DNA of 59,700 nt from Bacteroidales bacterium. Lineage in GTDB: Bacteria; Bacteroidota; Bacteroidia; Bacteroidales; UBA1715. The stretch is from assembly GCA_017642535.1 (NCBI GenBank), contig JAGCOW010000054.1:1-59700 (forward strand). The letters are read 5' to 3'. Position numbers and translations under genes: made by a program. Under the pieces are notes generated by a model that searched no databases, had not been told where the DNA came from, and saw only the letters and a program-made list of their open reading frames with translations. Shown piece by piece: positions 16,447 to 25,007 of the stretch (positions are counted from its first letter, which is position 1; the number at the start of each line of letters is the position of its first letter).

Positions 16447-18177
16447 TTATTCCAAAAATTCGGGAATAATAATGTTTTTTTGTTTTATCTTATTATCCAA
16501 AATCCAGTCTGCATCGTCATAGATAGCTTGTTCCATGGTTTTATCATATTTTTTTGCCTTTTCTTTGATAGATTTCATTTGTTTTGGGTCAGACTGCATG
16601 TCTTTTATGATTTGTTCCCGATGAATATTGAGGAAATTATCTCGTGTAACAAACTCTTTGTTATCACGAAGCAATGGTTTTTGCAATAGCACATTTGTTA
16701 TTTCCTCTTGCAACAATTCATCGTATGATTTCCCTAAATGACTTGTTTGACAAAATATGGCAGTCTTCCATTCTATATCTCTGTTTATTTTGCGAAGAGT
16801 AAGATAACGGTCAAGGTTAGGGTTAACAACTTGTAAGACAGAGTCTTTTAACAATTCTGGGAACGCAACTGCAACGTTTCTTAATAATTCATCGGTTTTT
16901 TTCTTCAGTTTATATTCAAATTGTTTTTTATTGTTATTGCAAAAAACAGTGTCACGTCGCAAACTATCTGAAATTTCCTTTCGTCTTTGCTTTTGCCGAT
17001 CCTGGCTCACACAAAGACTAATGAGAGCGTCCTCTATAAAATTGTAGGAACACTTATATATTTGAGCCGCATTGGAAAGCCAAACAACATAGTCGGAACA
17101 AAGCACTTTCTCGGCATAGTCTATTTCTGAAATAGGTCGTTGTTTTTTATCATGTCCAATATACGCCTCCCTGTTGTAATACAAGAAAGTAAAATCCTCG
17201 AAAATCTCGCGTGAAGGAACGTAGTCCAAAATCTGCCATACAAAAGAATTTCCGACGAACAACGCATTGGGTTTGGAAACCGAAGAATCTCTAAGAAATG
17301 TAACGTCAGCCTCCTGACTTGTGTATATGCCTTTTAGATTCACGTCACGGACAAGGTTCAAAGCATTTTCTATATCTCTATCTCGCTCTTCGGAAAATTT
17401 GCAACTTTTGTGAAAGTTGGAATATATAATTTGAGGAAGACGAATGTTTTTTTGCTGCTCCATATAGCGAAGAATGCTATCAGCTCCATAGATGGCTGAA
17501 AAGTTCCAATGATGCCCGGTAGGAGGGAAAAGCAAGAAAGAGGAGGTATCCTTTATTTGAAGATAATATGGATTCATGTCAATATAATCCAATTTAATAC
17601 TATCGAATTTCTCGGTAAAGTATTTTCTGCCGTTGATACTTGTTGTGTCAAAAGTATCATCTGGTAGGTATTCAGAATAGATGATGGGTTTGTCGGGCAC
17701 GATTATCCATAAGAATTCAATGTCATATTGTTTTAGTAGGTTCCTAAACTTATTGACAAGATTTATTTCATTGTTAAACGCAGTTACGGCTGTTTCATTA
17801 TCCTTTTGCCAGCGAAACATTTCTTTTCCATAATAGTCGTCAACCGTGTGTTTGTAGAACATCCATTTCCCTTTCCCAAACGAAACGAAATCGACAGGTG
17901 TTTTTTGGTAAAAATCAAATAGATATTGGCTGTATAAACGAATCATTGGCTCTCTAAATCCATAATTCTCTGAAGTATATGATTCTAAGGTTTTCTGCCA
18001 AAGCCCGCTTCGGTAATCGTTTATTGAAAATTTTGAGAACTTCGTTTTCTCTTTCACAGATTCTCCCACTAACGATTTGAATCTAAATACCTTACAATGC
18101 TCTTGGAACATAGGTAAAAAGAAAAGCACCATGAGAATGGAGAACAATATCGTGGAATATGTAATTTTCTTTTTCAT
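16447..18177 (-). CDS. AlgJ/AlgX/DltD-like O-acetylation partner, copy 2
   Basis: This 576-residue protein has an N-terminal membrane anchor and a periplasmic SGNH-like domain, and is paralogous to the plus-strand copy. Shared landmarks are GKGKWMFYKHTVDDYY near residue 100, PTGHHWNFSA around residue 219 with the catalytic-type His, and VGNSFVWQ as nucleophile block. Here Gly again stands where AlgX has Asp, and GDS has become GNS. The C-terminus is a long charged, probably helical region (about 180 residues) with many Lys and Glu, longer than in copy 1. It begins at the stop of the MBOAT gene (TAATG overlap), the same coupling as in the plus arm. The acceptor is unknown. Confidence 0.8.
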   Translation of the reverse strand: MKKKITYSTILFSILMVLFFLPMFQEHCKVFRFKSLVGESVKEKTKFSKFSINDYRSGLWQKTLESYTSENYGFREPMIRLYSQYLFDFYQKTPVDFVSFGKGKWMFYKHTVDDYYGKEMFRWQKDNETAVTAFNNEINLVNKFRNLLKQYDIEFLWIIVPDKPIIYSEYLPDDTFDTTSINGRKYFTEKFDSIKLDYIDMNPYYLQIKDTSSFLLFPPTGHHWNFSAIYGADSILRYMEQQKNIRLPQIIYSNFHKSCKFSEERDRDIENALNLVRDVNLKGIYTSQEADVTFLRDSSVSKPNALFVGNSFVWQILDYVPSREIFEDFTFLYYNREAYIGHDKKQRPISEIDYAEKVLCSDYVVWLSNAAQIYKCSYNFIEDALISLCVSQDRQKQRRKEISDSLRRDTVFCNNNKKQFEYKLKKKTDELLRNVAVAFPELLKDSVLQVVNPNLDRYLTLRKINRDIEWKTAIFCQTSHLGKSYDELLQEEITNVLLQKPLLRDNKEFVTRDNFLNIHREQIIKDMQSDPKQMKSIKEKAKKYDKTMEQAIYDDADWILDNKIKQKNIIIPEFLE

Positions 18178-19643
18178 TAGAATCTAAAGTAAATAAATGG
18201 ACTGAAACCTGTTGTGTTCAATGCCGCGATGCAAATTGCAAAGGCAAGCACGGCAGCAATGAATACACATATATGTTGTTTTTTGTTGTAGTCGGTGAAA
18301 TATACCCAGTTCTGTAAACGAAGTCCCCACGGCGTTAGTGTGATGAATGAGAAAATTGTTGCAATAATCATTGTAACGTACACATGTGGATTGTCGCTAA
18401 AGTGGAACGGGGTAAAGTCAAACGAGAACAAGCGTTTTAGGTACATCCACGACAAATCAATTTGTTCTATTCGGAAGAAACAGCGGGTAAGAACGATGAT
18501 GAGGAACGTGAAGATATGTGCCGCCCAGTTCCCTACTTTTTCCCAGAATTTCACCAAGAATAATTTGTCGGCACAAATGAATATACCTTGCAATGCCCCA
18601 TATACCACAAAGTTCCACGATGCGCCGTGCCATAATCCGGAACAAAGAAAACAGAACCACAAGTTGAAATATTTTCTTCCTTCGGGTACGCGGCTACCGC
18701 CTAACGGGAAATACAAATAATGTTTGATAAACACACTTAACGTTTGGTGCCATCGTCTCCAAAATTCCGAAATGGAAATTGCCACATAAGGGTTGTCGAA
18801 GTTTTCGGGGAATTTGAACCCGAGCATTCTTCCCAAACCAATCGCCATATCGGAGTAGCCGGAGAAGTCGAAATAGATTTGGAACGTAAATGCGAAGATG
18901 GTAACCCAAGCCGTTGTACAGTCAATTGTCGCGATTCGTTCGGCAATGTCGGCAAGTTGCTCCGATGTGAGCACGTCGTAGTTCGACGGACCGAGAACGG
19001 AATCAACATAAAAACCAATTACGTCGGCAATCAGTATTTTCTTGCAAAGTCCGAGGGTGAAACGGTAAAAACCTTGCAGCCTGTCGGTCATAAGATATTG
19101 CCGTTCACGGATTTGGTCGGCAATGTCGCAGTATCGGATGATTGGACCGGCGATGAGCTGCGGAAACATTGTAATGTACAGCGCATAATCGGCAATGTTT
19201 TTCATCGGCTGGTTCACGTTTCTATATGTGTCGAGCGTATAAGTGACGCTTTGAAACGAGAAGAATGAAATACCAATCGGCAAAAGTATTTTTGTCCATT
19301 CCAGTTGAGCCAATTCAGTGAAACTGAGTAGGAAATTCACATTGTTCATCGTGAAGTTTCCATATTTGAAATAGAACAAAAGTCCCAAACTGATTGTGAT
19401 GGAAATGGCGCAATATATTTTTTTCAATACAGGATTTTCAGTCTTGCACATCCAATTTACAAGAAAGAAATTCGCAATGATTGAAAGTATAAATTGAATT
19501 ATGAATTCGGGAGCCCCGTACGCATAGAAAAAGACTGACGCAGTAAGCAACGTGTAATTACGAAACTTGTACGGAGTTAGAAAATAAAGAGCCAGAAATA
19601 TTGGCAGAAAATACAATAAAAAGACGTTACTACTGAAAACCAT
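18177..19643 (-). CDS. MBOAT-family O-acetyltransferase (AlgI/DltB-like), copy 2
   Basis: This 488-residue polytopic membrane protein has the full MBOAT signature set: PIGISFFSFQSVTYTLD, LGFKFPENFDNPY, WRRWHQTLSVFIKHYLYFPLGGSR, and CSGLWHGASWNFVVYGALQG with His339 as presumed catalytic residue. It opens with MVFSSNVFLLYFLPIF, nearly the same as the plus-strand copy (MVFSSNIFLLFFLPVF), and ends with the same FSPFIYFRF-type tail, so the two cassettes arose by duplication and then diverged. It is the first gene of the minus arm, with a good -7 element at 19672-19679, and is coupled to the AlgJ-like gene by a one-base overlap. Confidence 0.93.
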   Translation of the reverse strand: MVFSSNVFLLYFLPIFLALYFLTPYKFRNYTLLTASVFFYAYGAPEFIIQFILSIIANFFLVNWMCKTENPVLKKIYCAISITISLGLLFYFKYGNFTMNNVNFLLSFTELAQLEWTKILLPIGISFFSFQSVTYTLDTYRNVNQPMKNIADYALYITMFPQLIAGPIIRYCDIADQIRERQYLMTDRLQGFYRFTLGLCKKILIADVIGFYVDSVLGPSNYDVLTSEQLADIAERIATIDCTTAWVTIFAFTFQIYFDFSGYSDMAIGLGRMLGFKFPENFDNPYVAISISEFWRRWHQTLSVFIKHYLYFPLGGSRVPEGRKYFNLWFCFLCSGLWHGASWNFVVYGALQGIFICADKLFLVKFWEKVGNWAAHIFTFLIIVLTRCFFRIEQIDLSWMYLKRLFSFDFTPFHFSDNPHVYVTMIIATIFSFITLTPWGLRLQNWVYFTDYNKKQHICVFIAAVLAFAICIAALNTTGFSPFIYFRF

Positions 19644-19671
19644 ATTGGTAACTCAAATCCTTTTTACGATG

Positions 19672-19679
19672 CAAAAGTA
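19672..19679 (-). promoter_or_regulatory. -7 element for the minus-strand acetylation operon
   Basis: On the minus strand the sequence reads TACTTTTG, a perfect TAnnTTTG. It lies 28 bases before the MBOAT ATG. Confidence 0.65.
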
Positions 19680-19716
19680 ACCAATTTCTTAGATAAAACC
19701 TTTTTTCTACAGAATT

Positions 19717-20850
19717 TTAGCGTATAATTATAGGAAATGTTTCTTTCACCCCATCATAGGTTACAGATAGAATATATAATCTAGGTTGTAGATCCGAAAA
19801 GTCGAATGTGATTTTTTGAGCTAATAATTCCTTTGTTTCAAAAACTTTTCTTCCAGTCGTGTCAAATAATTGTATGTGAGTGTAAACTGCCGCCCCTGAG
19901 AAATTGCGGTTTTGTAAGGTGACGATCCCGTCGGAAAGACTGGGGGAAACTATTAATTGTGGCTCACTATATTGCAATGTATCTGTATTCATTATTGAAT
20001 GAAAATCATTTACGGCTCCGATTGCACATGATTTTCCAAAATATAATTCTTTGGAAAGAAAGGACCCTGAGAATCTATTCTCATAGATAGAAATTCCATA
20101 AACAGGAGTGAATAAACTTTCAAAGAGAGTGCAAGCAATAATGTAGCGCCCTATACCTTCGTCCATATGATAACCATCACGAGTGAGTGATTTTTCAGTA
20201 TTGAGTTCTGTGGAACGAGCGTTTTGTATTGCTGTTCCCGACGGAATAATGATGTCAATACCATATTTCTCTATCATTTGGTCAACCGTGGAAACTATGT
20301 TTGACCAGCCTTCCAATTCTTGCAATCCCAAGACTTTATGTCCTTCCCAGCACGACCATGTGAGATGCCAGCAAATTGCAACTTGTTTATTTAAACAATC
20401 TTGGTTAATGTATGAAAGCAAATCATCTAAAAAAGGAGAAAAAGTATTGATTTTGTATGAATTAACTGAAACTTGTTGTAGCGAAATTACATCCCAATGT
20501 TGACGAAGAATGTCTTGTAATGTTCCTTGGGTAATATCCATTGTTAAAAGTCCGGCTTTTTTCTCCAACTGTACTTGGTCGTTGTTCTTGTATTTGTCTC
20601 GCCACGTTTGCAATGACGAACCATCTTGCGTTACTCTATATAGGCAACACGTTTTTTCGTCTATGCCTGAATTACGGACGATATCACCAATATATTCGGT
20701 TACATCAACGGTGAAACTGTTTCCAATCATCAGGATACGTAATGTATCGCTTGGCAATGGGTTGTTTTTAATTGGAAGTGTTAATGAATTTTGAGCAAAA
20801 CCTGTTGTGTTCCAGAGTAATAGCCATATAAAGACAACATATTTTTTCAT
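19717..20850 (-). CDS. Secreted DUF4886/SGNH-type hydrolase with T9SS tail
   Basis: This is a secreted protein of 378 residues from the ATG at 20848-20850. A longer frame adds 14 residues, but MKKYVVFIWLLLWNTTGFAQ is a proper signal peptide on its own. The catalytic domain shows ILMIGNSFTVDVTEYI (nucleophile Ser in GNSF) and DGYHMDEGIGRYI, whose D-x-x-H places Asp and His of an SGNH triad; both are hallmarks of DUF4886. The last about 75 residues (LIVSPSLSDGIVTLQN... to PIIIR) form a T9SS-type sorting tail. It is probably surface-exposed or released, acting as an esterase on a glycan. It lies 73 bases upstream of the MBOAT operon, so de-acetylation of the same polymer is a reasonable but untested idea. 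Confidence 0.75.
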   Translation of the reverse strand: MKKYVVFIWLLLWNTTGFAQNSLTLPIKNNPLPSDTLRILMIGNSFTVDVTEYIGDIVRNSGIDEKTCCLYRVTQDGSSLQTWRDKYKNNDQVQLEKKAGLLTMDITQGTLQDILRQHWDVISLQQVSVNSYKINTFSPFLDDLLSYINQDCLNKQVAICWHLTWSCWEGHKVLGLQELEGWSNIVSTVDQMIEKYGIDIIIPSGTAIQNARSTELNTEKSLTRDGYHMDEGIGRYIIACTLFESLFTPVYGISIYENRFSGSFLSKELYFGKSCAIGAVNDFHSIMNTDTLQYSEPQLIVSPSLSDGIVTLQNRNFSGAAVYTHIQLFDTTGRKVFETKELLAQKITFDFSDLQPRLYILSVTYDGVKETFPIIIR

Positions 20851-20906
20851 CAGAAATGAATCGAGTGTAAATGTAAAGAAAAACTTTTTCAAGAGAGTTT
20901 TGGAAA

Positions 20907-23174
20907 TTAGTTGATAAACAAAATTTTTTTTACGGTTGTGTATGTTGCCGTTTCATCGGAAATATAGATTAGATAAACTCCTGTCTGCACTCGTTCTCCG
21001 TATGAGTTCCGACCGTCCCATACAGCTGTGCCACCGTTTGCAGTGACAGTCCGTACCAGATTTCCCGAAACATCGGTGATTTTTAGGATGGCATCGGTTA
21101 CAAGTCCAGAAATATAAATATCTCCATCATAATTCTCCCGAATAGGGTTAGGGTAGATTTTTACATTGGACATAGCTTGATCGCCAGCGGTTGCATCACC
21201 AACGTAAGAAACCAAACCATTGTCGGTGCCGATATAGATTTCTCCTGTTTCATGATTTATGGAAATAGAGGTTATTGTATTTGTGGGAAGGGGACTATTG
21301 TTTTTGGTGAAATTCAATAGTTGTTCGGTTCCATTTTCAGAAATCAAGAAAACACCTGAATTTTCCGTGCCTACCCATTTTCTGTTTGCTCCGTCAACAG
21401 CTATGCATGTAATGTATTCAGAACTAAGTAGATAGCCAACCTCTCCATCAATTTCGATTTTTATTCTTGAAATAGTCTGTCTATCCTTAAATACACGTGA
21501 AGGTGACGAATGAACGGCAATTCCTTGATTCGTCCCAATCCAAATATCTCCGTCCAAACCTTCGGCAAGACAAGTGGTTTTTGCAGCAATAACACCTTCG
21601 TTATCAGTGAGAGGAATAAGAGCGCATAGGTCGTCACTGCTATTGTCAAGTGTCGTATTTTCGTAATATGCAACCAATTTCGACTCACCTACCAACCATT
21701 TTATTCCTCGTGAATCTATCAAAAAGTGTTCAAATGACATTCTTCCTAGTGTAGGAATAGAATAACTGTACCACTTGTTTTCTGGAGTTATTGCTATGAG
21801 AGGATGAGAGGTATATTCGTTTACAATCCACAAATTGTTCTTTGTGTCAATTGCGATATCGCTTATAACGTCAACCTTTGCGGTATAATAATTATATTGT
21901 TGAATAAGCGAATTTGTGTGGTTGTAGATTGTATCGGCTTCCCACCATTGAAAAAATCTAGTGGAAACCAAACCTCCAAAAGAACCATAATAGAAGGAGT
22001 TAGAGTTTTTAGGAACAAACACACAACGTGCATTTTGAGTAACCCAATTTTTGTGCGAATACCAATTCCCCGTGTAGTCCATATAATCGACCATCGAACC
22101 GTCCCAGTTGATGACCATTCCTGCTGATATCAATAGTTTTCCTTCGTGGTACAAAACATCAGAAATTGCGTTTGATTGAGGACATTGGGGATAAATGTAC
22201 TTCTCTGTTTCTGCGTTGAGTATCCCGTATTTTGTGTTTGCTATAAATGCGTTGGAGAAAGCCCCCATATATACGACGTCGGTGAATTTCTCAAGACCTT
22301 GTCCTTTGTCAATATTGTTTTTTAAAATCTCATTTTCATTGTATGCTTTTATCATTGTTGATGATACGATAATTAAGTGATTATCGTATGTTTTCAATCG
22401 TTTTACGCCCTCTATCTGTGTTTTAAACGCTTCCGCTGTTCCGTTGGTTATCTTAAAAACCGAATCTTTGCTTGCGTCGTTGGTGTTTTTATGGGCATAG
22501 TAAATTGTGCCGTTGAGTGCGGTGATGTGGCTGATGGTATCGTTTTCATAAGGGATTCCTGTTAGTTTGTGCCACGAAGAGAAATTCGATAGGTTTGCAT
22601 TTTGGATTGAGGCGGAAAAAATTCCTTTTGTCGTTGCCGCATATATTGTCTTGTTGCCAACAGTGACAGACTTTGTGGGAACATAGCTTCCGTCGTTGCT
22701 GAGAATTGTTGTGGAAATGAATTTTTGTGAACTCATTGAGAAGGTGAGCACGCCAAATTCTGTGGCAATAATGGCGGTATCGCTGTGCATCACAATGGTG
22801 TTGATTCTTTTGGAACCATAGAGCGATTTGTTAGCAATGGTGGAAATTGCTTTCACTTTGAGCGACGGATAATCCAATATGTCGAGTGTGCCATCGTTGT
22901 AACCTATGAGAAACGATGAGGTTGAATCGCAGAATGCCATACACGTCAGTCCCACCGTGCTAAGTCCGTTCAGTTTCGTTATTTTTTGAATTTCTTGCGA
23001 TGAGGTGTTGTAAATGAAAATGCCATTTTCCGACAAAGCAAACACGTTGTCGTCAACGCTTTCGAGTTGCTGCACATTGCGGAACGAAAAATACTCGTTC
23101 CACGTTCCTGGCACTTGTGCGAACGCCAACGAACACAAAAGGGAAACAGCGATATAGGTAATGAGTTTTCTCAT
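20907..23174 (-). CDS. porZ: Type IX secretion system protein PorZ
   Basis: PorZ belongs to the cell-surface attachment complex of the T9SS. It binds anionic lipopolysaccharide and supplies it to the sortase-like PorU for anchoring cargo. The protein has 755 residues from the ATG at 23174. A 21-residue upstream extension is rejected because MRKLITYIAVSLLCSLAFAQ is itself a signal peptide. The opening VPGTWNEYFSFRNVQQLESVDDNVFALSENGIFIYN is the typical PorZ start. Two seven-bladed-type propeller regions follow, with repeated GTDNG/GTNQG turns (NQGIAVHSS, GTDNGLVSYVG). The C-terminal about 85 residues (VKIYPNPIRENYDG... WDGRNSYGERVQTGVYLIYIS) form a CTD-like domain, as in known PorZ. It is divergent from the cargo gene at 23351. 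Confidence 0.88.
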   Translation of the reverse strand: MRKLITYIAVSLLCSLAFAQVPGTWNEYFSFRNVQQLESVDDNVFALSENGIFIYNTSSQEIQKITKLNGLSTVGLTCMAFCDSTSSFLIGYNDGTLDILDYPSLKVKAISTIANKSLYGSKRINTIVMHSDTAIIATEFGVLTFSMSSQKFISTTILSNDGSYVPTKSVTVGNKTIYAATTKGIFSASIQNANLSNFSSWHKLTGIPYENDTISHITALNGTIYYAHKNTNDASKDSVFKITNGTAEAFKTQIEGVKRLKTYDNHLIIVSSTMIKAYNENEILKNNIDKGQGLEKFTDVVYMGAFSNAFIANTKYGILNAETEKYIYPQCPQSNAISDVLYHEGKLLISAGMVINWDGSMVDYMDYTGNWYSHKNWVTQNARCVFVPKNSNSFYYGSFGGLVSTRFFQWWEADTIYNHTNSLIQQYNYYTAKVDVISDIAIDTKNNLWIVNEYTSHPLIAITPENKWYSYSIPTLGRMSFEHFLIDSRGIKWLVGESKLVAYYENTTLDNSSDDLCALIPLTDNEGVIAAKTTCLAEGLDGDIWIGTNQGIAVHSSPSRVFKDRQTISRIKIEIDGEVGYLLSSEYITCIAVDGANRKWVGTENSGVFLISENGTEQLLNFTKNNSPLPTNTITSISINHETGEIYIGTDNGLVSYVGDATAGDQAMSNVKIYPNPIRENYDGDIYISGLVTDAILKITDVSGNLVRTVTANGGTAVWDGRNSYGERVQTGVYLIYISDETATYTTVKKILFIN

Positions 23175-23259
23175 CTTGTTCTTATCCGTCCGTAAAAGTA
23201 GAGAAAAAATAATAAGCTTACTTTCGATAGGACACAAAAAATAAAATTTACGACTTTCT

Positions 23260-23278
23260 AAGTGTATTTTTTACACTT
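23260..23278. promoter_or_regulatory. Small inverted repeat in the porZ/cargo divergent region
   Basis: AAGTGTA, five T, then TACACTT: a 7-bp perfect inverted repeat about 27 bases upstream of the -7 box at 23305. It could be an operator or a chance AT-rich hairpin. Confidence 0.3.
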
Positions 23279-23304
23279 TCCTTGTTTTTCAATAAAAAAA
23301 AGAA

Positions 23305-23312
23305 TATGTTTG
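23305..23312 (+). promoter_or_regulatory. -7 element for the gene at 23351
   Basis: TATGTTTG is a perfect TAnnTTTG. A TTGTTTTT at 23283 lies at about the distance expected of a -33 element. Confidence 0.65.
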
Positions 23313-23350
23313 TAGAACGAATTAATTTAAGAATGTTTAACTAAATTTAT

Positions 23351-24817
23351 ATGAGTATGAGAAAGATTTTATTATGTCTTGGATTGTGCATCTTTGCATT
23401 AATTGCAGGGGCACAAACAATTGTATCTCTAACATCTAATAGTTGGGGAGATGAAGGTTCTAAACAGTACAATATTCAAGGTATGCATAAAGTTTCTGCT
23501 GGAGAGTGGAAAACCAACGATGTTATTTCTGTAGAACTTGTGGGAGTAACTGAAACTGCTGTTTCTGGATTAGGGTTTACTTTAGTTGACAATTCTTCGG
23601 CAGCTAATTATTGGTTACCATTATCTGAAACTATCAGTTTAGGAGAATCCCTTGATGCAAATGGCGAAATTTCTTATAAAGGAGAAGTTACCTTGATAGC
23701 AGATGTTGTTACATCATCTTCAGTACAAATCGTATTTGGAACAGCAAGTTCAAACGAAGAGGTTACGGAAAACGGAACCTTGACTTTTTCAACATTTAAG
23801 GTAGAAAAACCTGGCGATGTCGTTAATCCACACGATAATCTTTCTCTTGCGGATTTATCAGCAGGTTGGAACTCATCGTATGATGCTACGACGAGTACAA
23901 TCACATTTGATGCAGGATGGGTTGGTCGTGGTTGGTGGCTTGGAGGAACTGACCTTTCGGAATACTCCAGTGTAACTGTTGAATTTGAGGCAGCACCATT
24001 TGAAGGAAAACTTGTTGTTCAGCGTGCCGATGAGTCAATGATGGAAGCAACATTTAGTGCAGGAGCAACTTCTGTAAAATGCATGTTGACTGATGAAATA
24101 TCAAATATCAATCAAATCTACATTCAAAATTCGGAAGCTGGAGATTTGGTTTTGACCGCAGCTTATTACACTAAGAAAGGATTTGAAGAAGGCGGTGAAC
24201 AAGGAGGTGAAGAAGGCGGTAATGATCCTATCGAACCAGCTTTTACATTTGAAGTGCCAACAACAACTTTTGAAGCAGAATACAAGGATGATGAGATTTC
24301 TGGTTATACAGCAAAAATTGAATTGGGTGTAAATGATTTAATGTTAAAAAAAGATGATGTTGTGTCTTTAGTTTTTAATGGATCATTTAATGCTGACGTG
24401 TTGGGTATTTCCCCTGCTGTCATTGATCAATGGGAAGGGAAAGGATATTGGTATGAATTATCAGGTTGGGACTGGACACAATTTGACTCAAAAGCAAACC
24501 AAAAAATAAATATAACTGCAAATGTTACATTAACTACGGATGCAGAAACAACTGCAATTCTTGTATGTATCCCTGTACAAGGTGGAAACGGAGAGACTGA
24601 AATTGTATTTACATCAGTAAAAACTCCAATAGAAGAGATTGATTCAAATTCTTTCTCAATTGAAAATGGCATGGTGTATTCAGCAGGTGAGATTACAGTA
24701 TATAATGTTGCTGGCAAGTTGATTGCAACTGCTTCACAAGTTTTCGATGTTAATTCTTTGCAAGCAGGTGTATATTTCATCGTTGCACAAGAAGGTACAA
24801 TTAAGTTCGTGAAATAA
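23351..24817 (+). CDS. Secreted beta-rich T9SS cargo protein
   Basis: This is a 488-residue secreted protein with signal MRKILLCLGLCIFALIAGAQ (an ATG two codons upstream, at 23351, is the longest start; 23357 is equally plausible). Two beta-sandwich-like regions, about residues 22-150 and 300-420, are separated by a middle module around 160-280 (DLSAGWNSSYDATTSTITFDAGWVGRGWW) that has the look of a carbohydrate-binding module. The acidic Gly/Glu linker EEGGEQGGEEGGNDP joins it to the last part. The final about 65 residues (SFSIENGMVYSAGEITVYNVAGKLI... GVYFIVAQEGTIKFVK) are a T9SS type A tail. No catalytic motif is visible. It neighbours the giant hemicellulase, so a role in binding plant polysaccharide is plausible. 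Confidence 0.72.
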   Translation: MSMRKILLCLGLCIFALIAGAQTIVSLTSNSWGDEGSKQYNIQGMHKVSAGEWKTNDVISVELVGVTETAVSGLGFTLVDNSSAANYWLPLSETISLGESLDANGEISYKGEVTLIADVVTSSSVQIVFGTASSNEEVTENGTLTFSTFKVEKPGDVVNPHDNLSLADLSAGWNSSYDATTSTITFDAGWVGRGWWLGGTDLSEYSSVTVEFEAAPFEGKLVVQRADESMMEATFSAGATSVKCMLTDEISNINQIYIQNSEAGDLVLTAAYYTKKGFEEGGEQGGEEGGNDPIEPAFTFEVPTTTFEAEYKDDEISGYTAKIELGVNDLMLKKDDVVSLVFNGSFNADVLGISPAVIDQWEGKGYWYELSGWDWTQFDSKANQKINITANVTLTTDAETTAILVCIPVQGGNGETEIVFTSVKTPIEEIDSNSFSIENGMVYSAGEITVYNVAGKLIATASQVFDVNSLQAGVYFIVAQEGTIKFVK

Positions 24818-24846
24818 TAAATTCTCATAACTATATTTTTTTTTAG

Positions 24847-24877
24847 GAGAGAGGTGCATTCGTGCACCTCTTTTTTT
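24847..24877 (+). terminator. Rho-independent terminator after the cargo gene
   Basis: GAGGTGCA (24851-24858), loop TTCG, TGCACCTC (24863-24870), then seven T. It lies 30 bases after the stop. Confidence 0.88.
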
Positions 24878-24958
24878 ATGCAGTCTCAAAAGGTTGAAAG
24901 TGTCATATAAACACTTACAAATCAGTAAATTATAATTTGACATTTATTTTTTTTTGTC

Positions 24959-24966
24959 TATTTTTG
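24959..24966 (+). promoter_or_regulatory. -7 element (with -33) for the giant CAZyme gene
   Basis: TATTTTTG fits TAnnTTTG. A TTTG at 24936-24939 lies 19 bases upstream, as expected for a -33 element. The ATG is at 25008. Confidence 0.7.
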
Positions 24967-25007
24967 TATGCTCATAAAATGGATTTTTAGAATTAAAAAT
25001 AAAAGGT

